Source: Streptomyces sp. NBC_00568 (GTDB taxonomy: Bacteria > Actinomycetota > Actinomycetes > Streptomycetales > Streptomycetaceae). From it: a stretch of 64,000 bases of DNA. The stretch covers positions 6,749,001-6,813,000 of the forward strand of contig NZ_JAPENW010000001.1 of NCBI RefSeq assembly GCF_026341855.1, written 5' to 3'. The notes under the pieces were generated by a model. It had not been told where the DNA came from. It worked only from the letters and a program-made list of their open reading frames with translations, and did no database searches. Position numbers and translations under genes: made by a program. Shown here one piece after another: positions 42,672 to 52,900 of this stretch (its first letter is position 1; each line of letters opens with the position of its first letter).

Positions 42672-43611
42672 GTGAAGTTCAGCCAGAGGGCGCTCGAATC
42701 TCTTGGCGACCTGGTTTGTGGAAATCTCGGCTCTGGCGATCTTGGTAGCTTGTCGGAGTCGAGGGGATTTCCTTACCGCTCCAGCATATACATCGCCGAG
42801 TTCTTCGCTGGGCCTGCACGGACCGGGCGCACGGCGGTTCCAACCGGAGCCGCTGGGTGGCAGAAGTTCTTGGAGCAATGCCGGCCGAGCCGCACGACGG
42901 CCCTGCTCAGCCCCCGGAAGCTTTCGTCAGGCTGATCGGCCATCTGATGAGCCCCGCCGATGCTCTCAATGAGGGGCCTGATCGTTCGAACGCGCTTGAC
43001 CGGCTCAAGCAGGTGCTGGTGCAGGAGGGCCTCGAAGCCCCCAATGTCGACGAGGGGCACTGCTATGTCCTCCATATCGGGGCGTCTACCGTATCGGCCC
43101 TTGCGGGGCGAACCCCACTGCCTTTTCCTGGCCGCAGAGGTGCGACGCCGCGCCAACCCTGCCGGGTTCCTCGACAAGTGCGGTGAGGACTGGCTCATCG
43201 AGGGAGTGCTGCTTCCGTTGTTCCTGCGACTCGGTTTCCACCGGGCAGTGCAGCCCGGTGCAGAGATATGCTGCTGGAGTACGGCAAGGGCATCTGGATG
43301 CGTTTCCATGCTGCCCACGCGGCGCTTGCTTCGTTTCGGAATTCAGGTGAGGCGGGGGAATTAATCCTGACGCTGCGGGGGTGGTGAGAGTTGGCAAAGC
43401 CACATCCCGGAGCATCACGATCAAGCGCTCGTAATGCTTGCCCACGAGATCATCGATCCCGAGAGCAACAGGAGAGTTCTCGTCGGCCATCTTTTCATTG
43501 TTCCGGCGGTGAGATCACCAGGCTGCACGGAATTGAATGGGCAATGCTTTGGGTGTGTCAAAAAGCAGCCAGATCATTTTAATGGATCGGGGCGGCATTA
43601 TAAACTAGTGA
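42672..43611 (+). pseudogene. Heavily frameshifted gene for a nuclease-like / abortive-infection-like protein
   Basis: Conserved blocks of one protein can be followed in order through all three plus frames: VKFSQRALESLGDLVCGN (42672, frame 3), WVAEVLGAMP to QVLVQEGLEAP (about 42840-43050, frame 2), NPAGFLDKCGEDWLIEGVLL then PLFLRLGFHR (about 43155-43240, frame 3), MLLEYGKGIWMRF (43268, frame 2), FGIQVRRG (about 43340, frame 3), ALVMLAHEIIDPESNRRVLV (about 43425, frame 3), GGEITRLHG (about 43507, frame 2), SQIILMDRGGII (about 43565, frame 1). At least five frameshifts and a stop have destroyed it. I recall such proteins as conserved actinobacterial hypotheticals whose EYGKxIW...FGIQxKxG part resembles a QxK-type restriction-like nuclease core; that identification is tentative. 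Confidence 0.7.
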
Positions 43612-43686
43612 ACTTGAACCCGTGATGTCGGCGATGGTGCTGCCGCGAGCGTCGCCGGCATCACGTGGAGGCCGCCGGGGCCGGCG

Positions 43687-44041
43687 TCAGTGGGCCCGCT
43701 CGGGACGGTCGGCGCCCGGGTGCCCGGCGCCCAGGTGGGCGGTGAGGAAGCGGGTGGCGCGGTCGAGTGCGGCGTCCGCCTCGTCGAGGTGCTCGTAGTG
43801 GTGCTGGAAGACGTGGGGGGGGCCGGGCCCGACTTCGAGGGTGACCTCGACGTCGTCGGCGCCCGCGCGGCCGGCCAGCCGGACCGCGTCGTCGAGCAGC
43901 ACCTCGTTCGCCCCGACCTGCACGAGCAGTGGGGGCAGTCCGGTGAGGTCGGCGAACACCGGGCTGGCCAGGGGATGCGCCCGGTCGCCCGTGCCGGCGT
44001 AGAGATCGGCGTAGGCCGCGCAGGTCATCGGGTTGATGCCA
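43687..44041 (-). pseudogene. Alpha/beta hydrolase (esterase), C-terminal fragment
   Basis: About 115 residues match the C-terminal part of alpha/beta-hydrolase-3 esterases: HPLASPVFADLTGLPPLLVQ, then VGANEVLLDDAVRLAGRAG and a final histidine in PPHVFQHHYEHL. The N-terminal half with the nucleophile is gone and the frame is fused directly to an IS5 transposase fragment, forming one open frame from 44157. Confidence 0.8.
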
Positions 44042-44303
44042 CGCTTCCACAGCGGGCGACGGTACTTGTCGAAGCCGTAGCCCCGGTCGGCGTACAGGCG
44101 TCGGGGCTTGCGGCGGGGCCGTCCCCGCAGGTCCCGGATCGGCGGGACCGCGTCCAACAGGCGAGTGGCGCCCGGTCAGGAACACGCAGCCGCCCTGGAT
44201 AGCGGTGGCGTCGCTCGGGAGCGGGCGGTAGTAGCGGAGCAAGCCGTTCCCACAGGCCCGTCCGGAACAAGACCGGCACGCACGCGGACACCCTGCCGAT
44301 CAA
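44042..44303 (-). mobile_element. IS5-family transposase remnant, internally deleted
   Basis: The N-terminal transposase part GLWERLAPLLPPAPERRHRY is read near 44190-44260 in one frame, then jumps to RKPRRLYADRGYGFDKYRR near 44050-44120 in another, the DDE-domain block with the second acidic residue. The sequence between these blocks and everything after WKRGI is missing. This is the insertion that removed the 5' part of the esterase. Confidence 0.75.
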
Positions 44304-44415
44304 GATCGCCGAGCGCGAGACCCGCAGCTCAACTCATTGTGAAACCATCAGTTGCACCACTGGCTGTACAGACCCTGGCTCCCCCTCCGAAGAGGGAAGG
44401 CGCCAAGGAGTGGCT

Positions 44416-46713
44416 TCAAGCTGGTACGCGAGGCAGTGCCAGGCGAAAACGTGCCCCACGTAGCGAGTGACTGCGATCCGGCGTGGTCAGGACGAGTTGG
44501 GCGTCGATGTGGCGTGTGAGTTCCGCGGCGTCGGACAGTCCGCGTCCTCGTGAGGGGCCGCGGGTGCTGCGCCCCCGTCGAAAAGCGGCGTGAGGGTTGG
44601 CGAAGCTCACGCCGTTACCGTCATCGGCGATGTCGATGATGATGTCGTCGGGGTCGCTGTGGACGGTGATCTGTACTCGGTCGTGCTGGGCTTCGGCGAG
44701 TTCGTCGACCGCATTCTGCAGAAGCTCGGCCAGAATTGTGCGAACGGCGTTCTCCGGCGCCGCGGCGGGCGCGTGCGCGGGCAGGTCGAGGTTGACTTGC
44801 AGGGTCGGGAACGCCTTGCGGTAGTCCGCCACGACCGCTTCGATCGTTGGGATCATGTCGTGCGGCGCGGGTGCTGGGGCGGTCGATGCTATGGCTTGGG
44901 CTCGGCTCTCCAGTGCCGATTCGAGCGTGTGATCGCCGATACCTCCGGGCAGCAGTGCCCAGCGGTGCTCGCTCCACGCCTGGATGTCATGTGACGGGCT
45001 TACGGCGGCGAGCGCCTCGATCAACAGGCGTGGTGCTTCTTGCCGCATCCGTGTCAGCACGGTGCAGTGGCGCAGCAGGATTTCGGGGTCGGATTCGAGT
45101 GTTGTCCCGATGTCGGCCAACGGGTGCCGGGCCAGTGCGTGCAGCCCCTTTGTCAGCAGGTCTTCCGATACGTCGCCGCCCTCGATGGCGACCGACAGTT
45201 GCAGGTCGGGCACCTGCAAGGGGGTGTCGAATCCGTCGGCGGCGAGGGCGGCCAGGAATGCCACTCGACCGGCGGGCCCGGGCACCGGCGAGGGCAGAAC
45301 GGCGGCACCGAGTTGGCTGGTCATGTCCATCGTCGCCCATCGCTCCCGACGAGAGTCCCGTGTTCGGTCGCTGCCCGCACGCAGCAGACTTTCGATCAGG
45401 ACGTGCAAGCCGTTCGGGTGGAGGGCTACTTGGTCGGTCAGCTCTCGGGCCAGCTCGGTCCCGCCCAGGTCGAGGACATCGAGGAGCCAGGACAATCGGC
45501 CCCATGCAACCGGTTCGGGATGGTCGACGAGGAGAAGTTCGAGTGCACCCGTGTTTCCGATACCGAGGGCGTGCGAGGTCCAGTTGCGGCCGAGCAGACG
45601 CAGCAGATGGAGTGCCTGGTGTTGTGTGGTGGTGCTCAGTCGGATGAGATCGCTTGGCGAGAGGACGGCCACGTTCGAGCGGCCGGGCAGGCGCTCCGTC
45701 CCGGCGCCGCAGTCGATGACGACGAGCCGTGCCTCGGACGCCTTGCCCGACAAGGGCTGATCATCCGTCGTATGGAGAATGATCTTGATGTCTGTGAGCC
45801 AGGGCAGCGGTAGGGCCTGGGCCGCCGGCGAGAGATCGAAGCGGAACGAGTACCCGCCGCGGCAGGGAATCGGCGGTCGTACCTTCGTCCCGCCGACGAA
45901 CTCGGCCAGCACGGCGCTGAAGGCCGCCGCGTCCCGATCCGTTCTGTGGGTTCGGAGCTCGGCGTAAGTTCCCAGCAGGAGCTGTCCCTCGGGACCAGGC
46001 ATCCAGTCGCCTCTGTACGACCGTTGATTCATGCGTTCCAGTGCGACATGCGCGTCTACGGTCGGATCCCAGGGGCGGATCCGTGCCACCGCGTCGGGTG
46101 GCAGGGCCGTCTCACTGTCGCCCATGGCCAGCAAGCGTTCTGCCGCTACGAGTTGTCCCCGATCGACGCGCTGGTTCCAGGCGTCGAGGAGTGCCTTCGA
46201 TACGCGGGCCCTTCGGTTTCGGAGCGTCATGCGACGCTTCGCTTCCTTCTGCGCGTTCTCGATGTCCGTGTCCAGCGCCGCGGCAAGCGAAGTCAACCGC
46301 TGCTGGAGTCGGGGCAGACGCAGATCCTCGGTGTCGATCGCAAGATCGGGGACACCGGTCGGCGTGGGCAGACCGGCGGCTTCTGCCCGGCTCGACAAGT
46401 GTGCGATGTCGGCGTTGAGTTGTGCCCGCACTTCGACCTCTCGCCGGCTCAGTCGTTCTTGGGCGTCTTGAAGCAGCTCCAGGTCGGTGGCCACTGCGGG
46501 CGACTCGGTGATGAGCGTTGCCGCACTGGGGAGTTCTCCTTGTTCCAGGAGCCAGGCGAGGGCGGCTGTGTCGTCGAGATCCGCTGCCAGGTCCCGGAGC
46601 AGTGCGGTCGTGATTCGTTCCTCGTCGAGGTCTCCGTTCGAGAGTTCGACGCAGACGCGGGGTAGACGCAGTCTGCCGATCCAGCCGTTCAGATAGGGCA
46701 CTGGCATTGTCAC
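44416..46713 (-). CDS. Large protein with C-terminal GHKL (HSP90/histidine-kinase-type) ATPase domain
   Basis: A 765-residue cytoplasmic protein and the last gene of the five-gene operon. The C-terminal 110 residues form a GHKL ATPase domain: N-box ILAELLQNAVDELAEA, G1 box DIADDGNG and G2 box GRGLSDAAEL. There is no phospho-acceptor histidine domain or receiver, so it is not a standard sensor kinase. Residues about 85-190 include a coiled coil; the middle is helical and unrecognised. The GTG at 46713 has AGGAG eight bases upstream and overlaps the previous stop as GTGA; an ATG at 46731 is an alternative. It could drive a nucleotide-dependent conformational step in the system. Confidence 0.8.
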   Translation of the reverse strand: MTMPVPYLNGWIGRLRLPRVCVELSNGDLDEERITTALLRDLAADLDDTAALAWLLEQGELPSAATLITESPAVATDLELLQDAQERLSRREVEVRAQLNADIAHLSSRAEAAGLPTPTGVPDLAIDTEDLRLPRLQQRLTSLAAALDTDIENAQKEAKRRMTLRNRRARVSKALLDAWNQRVDRGQLVAAERLLAMGDSETALPPDAVARIRPWDPTVDAHVALERMNQRSYRGDWMPGPEGQLLLGTYAELRTHRTDRDAAAFSAVLAEFVGGTKVRPPIPCRGGYSFRFDLSPAAQALPLPWLTDIKIILHTTDDQPLSGKASEARLVVIDCGAGTERLPGRSNVAVLSPSDLIRLSTTTQHQALHLLRLLGRNWTSHALGIGNTGALELLLVDHPEPVAWGRLSWLLDVLDLGGTELARELTDQVALHPNGLHVLIESLLRAGSDRTRDSRRERWATMDMTSQLGAAVLPSPVPGPAGRVAFLAALAADGFDTPLQVPDLQLSVAIEGGDVSEDLLTKGLHALARHPLADIGTTLESDPEILLRHCTVLTRMRQEAPRLLIEALAAVSPSHDIQAWSEHRWALLPGGIGDHTLESALESRAQAIASTAPAPAPHDMIPTIEAVVADYRKAFPTLQVNLDLPAHAPAAAPENAVRTILAELLQNAVDELAEAQHDRVQITVHSDPDDIIIDIADDGNGVSFANPHAAFRRGRSTRGPSRGRGLSDAAELTRHIDAQLVLTTPDRSHSLRGARFRLALPRVPA

Positions 46714-49700
46714 GGCTGCGTCTCCTGCCATGATACGAGGGGTCGGAAGTGATCCAGCAGCGCCAGGAGCGGAAGATGGTGAGGAGGGGTCAGGTCATGG
46801 GCCTGACTTCTCAATTCATCCCATGCTTCGCTGAGCCAGCTCGCCGTGGTCAGGTCGGCCGGACGCAGCAGGATCGGTTCGGCGGTGCTCGGGGTGTGCG
46901 AGGCTGTTGCCGCGCGAGCTGTCCGGAAGACCTGCTCGACTTTTTCGAGGAAGTTGCGATGTCGACGCCATGCGATGTCCGGTTCGCCTTCCTGCTTGAC
47001 GATGTCATCGAAGTAGGGGGTGACTCTTGTCGGCAGTTCGGCGATCGTCGTGCGACGCAGTTGCGGGTCGTCGGACTTCGCGGCGTGCAGAAGGCGGGTC
47101 AGGATGCCGTCGTCGGCAGTGATGCGTCGGTACAGCACCTTGCCGGACCGGAAGTTGAACCGGGTGTGCAGCGCGATCAGCTTCTCGGTCTTCGTCGCCA
47201 CCGCTTCCCACTGGGCACGGGGCGTGGCGATGCCGGTGCTCTGATCGAGGAGGGACGCGATGTCGGCCACTGGCAACGGCTCCTTGATCTCCCCGTACAG
47301 CTGCACGACGGTCGACGCCAGGTCCTGCCAGATCGGTGGCAGGGACGTTGCCAGAAGGCTGATGCAGCCTGCTGCGGCGGCATGTCCGCCCAGAAGGTAG
47401 TCGGCCAGGAGGCCGGCGGCGCCCGTTGACCGTCCTGGGATCGTGTGGGTCCATGCGTCGTTCCGTTCGGCCAGCTTGATGGTGACCAGGTCCAGATCCG
47501 ACTGGAGCGGTGCGTGCTCGATCGCTGCGGCCAGTAGGCAGGCGGTTGCGGGCACGGCCTGCGGGCAGTCCGGGATCGAGGTGCTCAGAAGTGCGGCGGA
47601 CACGAACGATCCGCGTTCCCACAGGTGGCCGATGAGCCAGTTGGTCCACTTCGTTCTCTGTTGCTCGGATGTGCCCCGGCGTTGCAGAATCGTGGCGACC
47701 ACGGAAGCGAGCAACCGTGGGTCAACACCGGTCTCCCGCAACCGTTCCATGGTCGGCCAAGGATCCTCCTGGCCGTCGAGTTCACGGTGGAGATAGTCGT
47801 CGAGCGGTAGCTGGTCACGGCGGACCAATTGTGCGCCCTGGGCAAGTGTGAGTGCGTCCCGTGCTCCCTTGCGGCCCGCCCCGGCCTGACCTTCGATCGC
47901 GTCGTCGCCGGGCGCTGAGACCCCGAGCCAGTCCGCCATCTCGTCGGACAGGATGCGGCTGTGAATCCGCAGAGCGACCTGACTGCGGCGGGCGGCGGCT
48001 TGGTTGAGGGGTCCGGTCAACGGTCTCGCGGATCCCAGAATGATCTGGTGGTCCGCCATCACCACACGACCGCGGGGCGGTCCGAGCACTTGAAAACCGT
48101 TCGGGATCCTGTCGAACAGGGGGTCGGCGCGGTCCTCGGGCGGCGGAGGACAGTCCACCCGGACTGTCACACCGTCCGTCCGCTTGTTGTCCATGTCGGC
48201 AAGGAGCTTGTGCTGCAACGGCAGAGTGTCGGTGCTGTCATCAGCGATGGCCAGCCGTCGGGTGGAGTCGTTCACTGCGTCGGCGATGGCCTCGCCGATT
48301 TCGCCGTCCAGGAGCAGTTCGACGACGGGCACCCCTTCCGGGATTGCCCGGACCGCTTCGGTCAGCATGTTCCGGTACTCCACCCAGCTGTCGCGCCACA
48401 TGGGCATGAGGGCGGCGTCGGCGTTCTCGGGGATGGTCGGGAAGCTCAAGTCACGGCTGGCCGTCGCCGCGTCGCGAGGGCGGTCGCCGAGTTCGGTCGC
48501 GGTGAGGATGGTCCTGCCGAGCACCCAGTCCGGGCAGCGGCTGCGGGTCCAGGCGAGCAGCTCCAGAATGGCCTGCGGGGGTCGGGCCGTCCGTCCGGCT
48601 TCCGTGGCGCGGATCCAGGCCGCTGCGAGGGCAGAGTCACGGGAGTCCAGCAGGTTGTGGGAGCCCACGAGCGCCCCCTGATCGTCGGCGATCACCAGGT
48701 TCGCCGAAACCTGGGCGGCGGACTGAGGAACGGTCAACTGTCCGGGGAAGCGATTGCGCCATGCCGCCAGCTGGGCGGCCACCGGTGCCGGCAGGTTGCC
48801 GCCACCGGTCGGACCCCAGAGCAGTACCAGTTGAACGTTCCGCTCCAGGGCCCGCTCCACTCCTGAATTGATCAACGCTTCCAGGCTTGCGGGGCGTACC
48901 GTCGGACAAACGACGATCAGCTGCTGTTTGGCCTGCCCGATCACGGAGTGCAAGGCGGCGAGCCGGGCCGGTGCGTTGGTGAGCAGATCCACTCGCGCGC
49001 GCAACCGGGACAGCATGTCAAGATGCTGGCTCACACCGCGGGCGCTTGCCGCGAGACTGTTCTGACGGTCCCGCCACGCTGCGATCTTGTCCTGTTTGAG
49101 GGGTCGCTCGAGGTCTTGGGTGAGCCTGTCGAGGAGGCGTGGTACTCCGGGGAACCGCTCGAGTTGCTCGGTGGCACGGCTGCGCAGCTGGGTGCTGAAC
49201 CGGCTCTGTGGCCAGCGTTCGACATAGTCGGCGAGCCGGCTGCTGAGCCTGGCGACGGCCTGGACCGGCCAGGTGGAGGTGGGATCGACGGCCTGGACGA
49301 AGAGTCGGCCGGTGTTCTCGTTCGTCGCCACGCCGACCTTCAACGACACCCATCGCAGGCTCGCGTCCTGCCGCTCGCCCAGTCCGGCCGGCAGAACCGA
49401 CAGCACCACGCTGTCCGAGGCTGTTTTCTGCTCTTCGAGCATCAGGCGCTGCACCGCGCCGCGCAGTTCCGCCGGCGCGGTATCCGCCAGTGTCAGGCTC
49501 ACCTCGGCGTCGGCCGGTACTTCCAGTTGGTCACGGTGCGGTCGTCGGGCGCCTTCGCGGTGGGAGAAGACCAGTTGGGAGAGAGGTTCGTACAGGTACT
49601 CCCGGCGTTCGGTCCGCGCTCCCGGGTCGCTCGCCGGATCCAAGGAGCGTTCCCGTTCCGTCAGGCCTATCCGTCCGGTGTCGAAGTCGATCCAGATCCA

Positions 49701-49901
49701 ACCGCCGTTCCAGAGACTGTGCACGACATCGCCGATGACCGGTTCGGGGAGGGCGAAGAAGTCCGCCAGACTCTGCGTGGTGCAGCGCCCCAGTTTGATC
49801 GCCTCGGACACCAGGGCTTCCAGAGTCGTTCCACCCTTCGCCGGGCCCAGTTGTACGTTGAGGGTGATCACCCGGCAGGGCAGGCTCAGATGCAGGCTCA
49901 C
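46710..49901 (-). CDS. Large protein with winged-helix-like N-terminus and degenerate phospholipase-D motifs
   Basis: A 1063-residue protein. Residues about 25-85 look like a winged helix. Two PLD-type regions follow: around 395-418 the HxK-x4-D-x6-GS pattern is kept except that HxK reads SAN (SANLVIADDQGALVGSHN), and around 610-624 it reads RGRVVMADHQIILGS. Both catalytic His/Lys pairs are missing, so it is predicted to be an inactive PLD fold. The C-terminal 430 residues are helical and unrecognised. The GTG at 49901 overlaps the helicase stop (GTGA). A longer frame upstream is only the shadow of the helicase gene. The role may be nucleic-acid binding or scaffolding. Confidence 0.78.
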   Translation of the reverse strand: MSLHLSLPCRVITLNVQLGPAKGGTTLEALVSEAIKLGRCTTQSLADFFALPEPVIGDVVHSLWNGGWIWIDFDTGRIGLTERERSLDPASDPGARTERREYLYEPLSQLVFSHREGARRPHRDQLEVPADAEVSLTLADTAPAELRGAVQRLMLEEQKTASDSVVLSVLPAGLGERQDASLRWVSLKVGVATNENTGRLFVQAVDPTSTWPVQAVARLSSRLADYVERWPQSRFSTQLRSRATEQLERFPGVPRLLDRLTQDLERPLKQDKIAAWRDRQNSLAASARGVSQHLDMLSRLRARVDLLTNAPARLAALHSVIGQAKQQLIVVCPTVRPASLEALINSGVERALERNVQLVLLWGPTGGGNLPAPVAAQLAAWRNRFPGQLTVPQSAAQVSANLVIADDQGALVGSHNLLDSRDSALAAAWIRATEAGRTARPPQAILELLAWTRSRCPDWVLGRTILTATELGDRPRDAATASRDLSFPTIPENADAALMPMWRDSWVEYRNMLTEAVRAIPEGVPVVELLLDGEIGEAIADAVNDSTRRLAIADDSTDTLPLQHKLLADMDNKRTDGVTVRVDCPPPPEDRADPLFDRIPNGFQVLGPPRGRVVMADHQIILGSARPLTGPLNQAAARRSQVALRIHSRILSDEMADWLGVSAPGDDAIEGQAGAGRKGARDALTLAQGAQLVRRDQLPLDDYLHRELDGQEDPWPTMERLRETGVDPRLLASVVATILQRRGTSEQQRTKWTNWLIGHLWERGSFVSAALLSTSIPDCPQAVPATACLLAAAIEHAPLQSDLDLVTIKLAERNDAWTHTIPGRSTGAAGLLADYLLGGHAAAAGCISLLATSLPPIWQDLASTVVQLYGEIKEPLPVADIASLLDQSTGIATPRAQWEAVATKTEKLIALHTRFNFRSGKVLYRRITADDGILTRLLHAAKSDDPQLRRTTIAELPTRVTPYFDDIVKQEGEPDIAWRRHRNFLEKVEQVFRTARAATASHTPSTAEPILLRPADLTTASWLSEAWDELRSQAHDLTPPHHLPLLALLDHFRPLVSWQETQP

Positions 49902-52900
49902 CCCGTCACCCCTTCGTCGGTCAGTTCCTTGGCCGCCACCACTGTGCCGAATTGCTCCACGCCTTGGATGACCTGCCGCCAGGTGTCCGTGCCATGGTTT
50001 CGGAAATGTTCGAGGTCGCCCACGATGACCAGAAGGCGCCTGGCTCGCGAAAGCATGACGTTCACCAATCGGCCCTCGCCGATGAAGCCGATGTTCGACC
50101 GACTCGAGCTGCCGCGCTGTTTTTGCCGTACGAGGGAGACCAGAACCTGGTCCGCCTCTCGTCCCTGGAAGGAGTGAACCGTGTGCAGGCGGCCGGCCCG
50201 CTCGAGTTCGGGCGCTATTCTCCCGATCTCTTTGAGCTGCTTGCGGTAGGGCGAGAGCACCGCGAGGCTTCCTGGCCCTTCCGACGCGTCGACCCACCGG
50301 GGACGCAACTGTCGTGCCACCCTCACGACCAATTTGGCCTCGCCACCGTTGACCCAGCTCGGCTCGTCTCCGCAGCCGCTCAGGCCGCCGGTGTCGAGCC
50401 AGATCAGTGCCCTTCCCACCAGGAACGACGGCTCGGTGAGGTCGTGGTCGAGATCCGTGGCGTAACGGGAGTCGAGGATGGTGGGCGGAAGTCCGGCGAA
50501 ACGTCGTTCGCGCGGCCTTTCCAGGGGCTCCTCCCTGTTCGCGGCAGGCTCGTCCTTCGGGTAGAAGACTCGGCCCACGACCTCCGCGATGCTCCTGTGC
50601 ATACGGAACTGATAGACCAGCCGTCCGATGGGACCGGAGGCAGCGTTGCCGGTGTCGGACATGCCGGATGCCACCGCGTCCCCGGTCTCCTCCGACTCAC
50701 CGGACGGCGGGAGGAACATCGACCCGAACATGTTGAGGTAACGCAGATGCTGTGTCTTGAGGCCGGCGTGCAGCTGCGCGACCTCCGCCGTCTGATCGGT
50801 GAGGTGATCGAGGAAGCGCTCGAGTTCCTCGCCGCGAAACGCGCCGAGCTGCCGGTGGTCGCCGATCAACGTCCAGCGCAGCCCTTGAACCAAGGGGATG
50901 AGCAGTTCGTTGGGCCACGCCTTGGCCGCCTCTTCCACGAGCACCCAGTCGAAGACAGCGGCTCCGTCGCGCGAGTAGTCCAAGACCTGCGCTGAGACGG
51001 AGCAGGTTGCCACGGTGATCTGTGCGGCTCGGCGCAGCCGCTCGCCGAGTTCGACCGCATTGCCGTCGACACGTTCCATCCAGCGCTTGAGCAGGGCGTC
51101 TTCGGGTGACTCGCGCACCAGGTCGTCGGCGCTGTCGCGGGCCAGTCGCGCCCGGACCGACTTTTTGATGAGCTTTTGATAGCGCTCCTGAACCTTGGCC
51201 AGCGTGTAGCCGGCCACGACCTTGTCGTCGACCTCCCCGCGCTGCGACGTGGCCCGGATGACCACGATTTCGTTCGGGTCCACACTCTTGACGATTTTGG
51301 CGGCCAGGCTGTCCAGCGCGAAGTTCGACTGTGCGCTCACGAGCAGACGCGTATAGGGGTGGTGGCGTAGGTACTCGACGATCGCCCGGGTGGCCACCGT
51401 CGACTTGCCCGTTCCCGGTGGGCCCTGCAGGGCGTAGAGCGGCTCGACCGTACAGATGTCGCGGATGATCGCCGGAGCGGTACCGTCCAGCCCGTCCCCC
51501 GCCGAGCCGTCGATGAACTGAACCGCGGTGTCGACCGCCTTCGGACTGATCAACTGCTCGATGAGTCCCGGACGCTCATCGAGCAGGCGGCGGGCCCGTG
51601 ACTGCCGGTCCATCTGAACGTCTGTGCCCCCGTCGTCCGGTGAGCGCAGCCAGCCCTTGAGCGGTATCGCTACGCCCGACTCCGATTGGACCCGGACGAC
51701 GTTCGGGTCTGCGGTGCTGATCGCGGACACCTTGACGGCATCGTGGAAGCTGGGTCTGCCGTCTCGATCGGAGCCGAGCATGACCGTGGCCGGCTCGCCG
51801 TCGAGTTCGAAGCCGTCCACGAAATCACCCAGGGTCGGCCGGGCCCGTGGCAGGCCGAGATACGCCGCCAGCAGCGGGTTGCGCCGGGCGCGGTCGCGAT
51901 CGCGGCCATGGTCGTGACGGATGACGATGCCGTCCTCGGTGGACTGCCTCTCGTACGGATACCAGCGGGAGCGACGTTGCACCTCCTGGTATTCCTGCAG
52001 GAAGTCGATGGACTGCAGGAGCTCGCGGCCCTCGGTCTTCTCACGTCTGCGCAGCGGGTCCGTCAAGGGCCGCCACGACGGATGCATGGTGACGTCGACG
52101 CCGAGGGGATGCCCCGGCTTGTAGGGGATCAACCGGACTCGCGTGATCTCACGGCGTGGGAGGGAACGTAACAGCGATGCCGCGGCCCATGACTCCTTCT
52201 CGAGCATGAACCGAATGACGAGGACTCGCGGGTCGGGTGGGTCGTCGTGCCGCGGCTCGCGGAGGTAACTGGCGAACCAAAGTGCTCGCTCACCGATCAG
52301 CACCCATTCGGCCTGTCGCTTGATCTCCGCGCTGCGACCGCCGGAGACAAGGCCGTCCGCGCCCCGCGGCGAATGGACCAGTTCCGCGCGGCGCAGATCG
52401 CGTTCCAGCAGTTCGACGAGCTCACCGCGGCCGCGTTCGCTGTCCGGGTCGTGGGAGATCCACTCGAAGTGGCGCCACAGGGTCGGCCCGAACTGCTTGG
52501 CCATATAGGCCAGAAGCAGCGTGCCTTCTGCTTCCCGCTTCTCGAAGGCGGCGCGCACCGGCGACCAGCAGGCAGTCAGGGCTGCGGTCGCCTCGTAGGG
52601 GGTGGAGCGAGCCGCCGGATTCTGATCGATCATTTCCCGGAGCAGATGGGCGAGTTGTTTGGGGATCGACGCCCGGGTCAAGTGACGGCGCATCTCCTGC
52701 TGGAGGTCCTCGACGGCCGTCCGCAAGTTGTCGGCCCCGGCCGTGGCGAGGCGCTCGTAGTGCTCCGGGAGGATCTCTGCCACCGGGCCGCAGAACCACT
52801 CCCATCCGATGATGCCGAGCCCGAAGACGTCCGTGGTGGCTCTGTCCGTGCGCAGCGTGGGGGTGTTCCCGAACAGATAGGGGAGCAGTTCGGGAGCCAG

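Noticed and set aside
49902..50297. N-terminal extension that would make the PLD-like protein 1195 residues
   Set aside because: The extension is the antisense-free shadow of the helicase C-terminus in another frame; the GTG at 49901 gives a coupled start and normal sequence.
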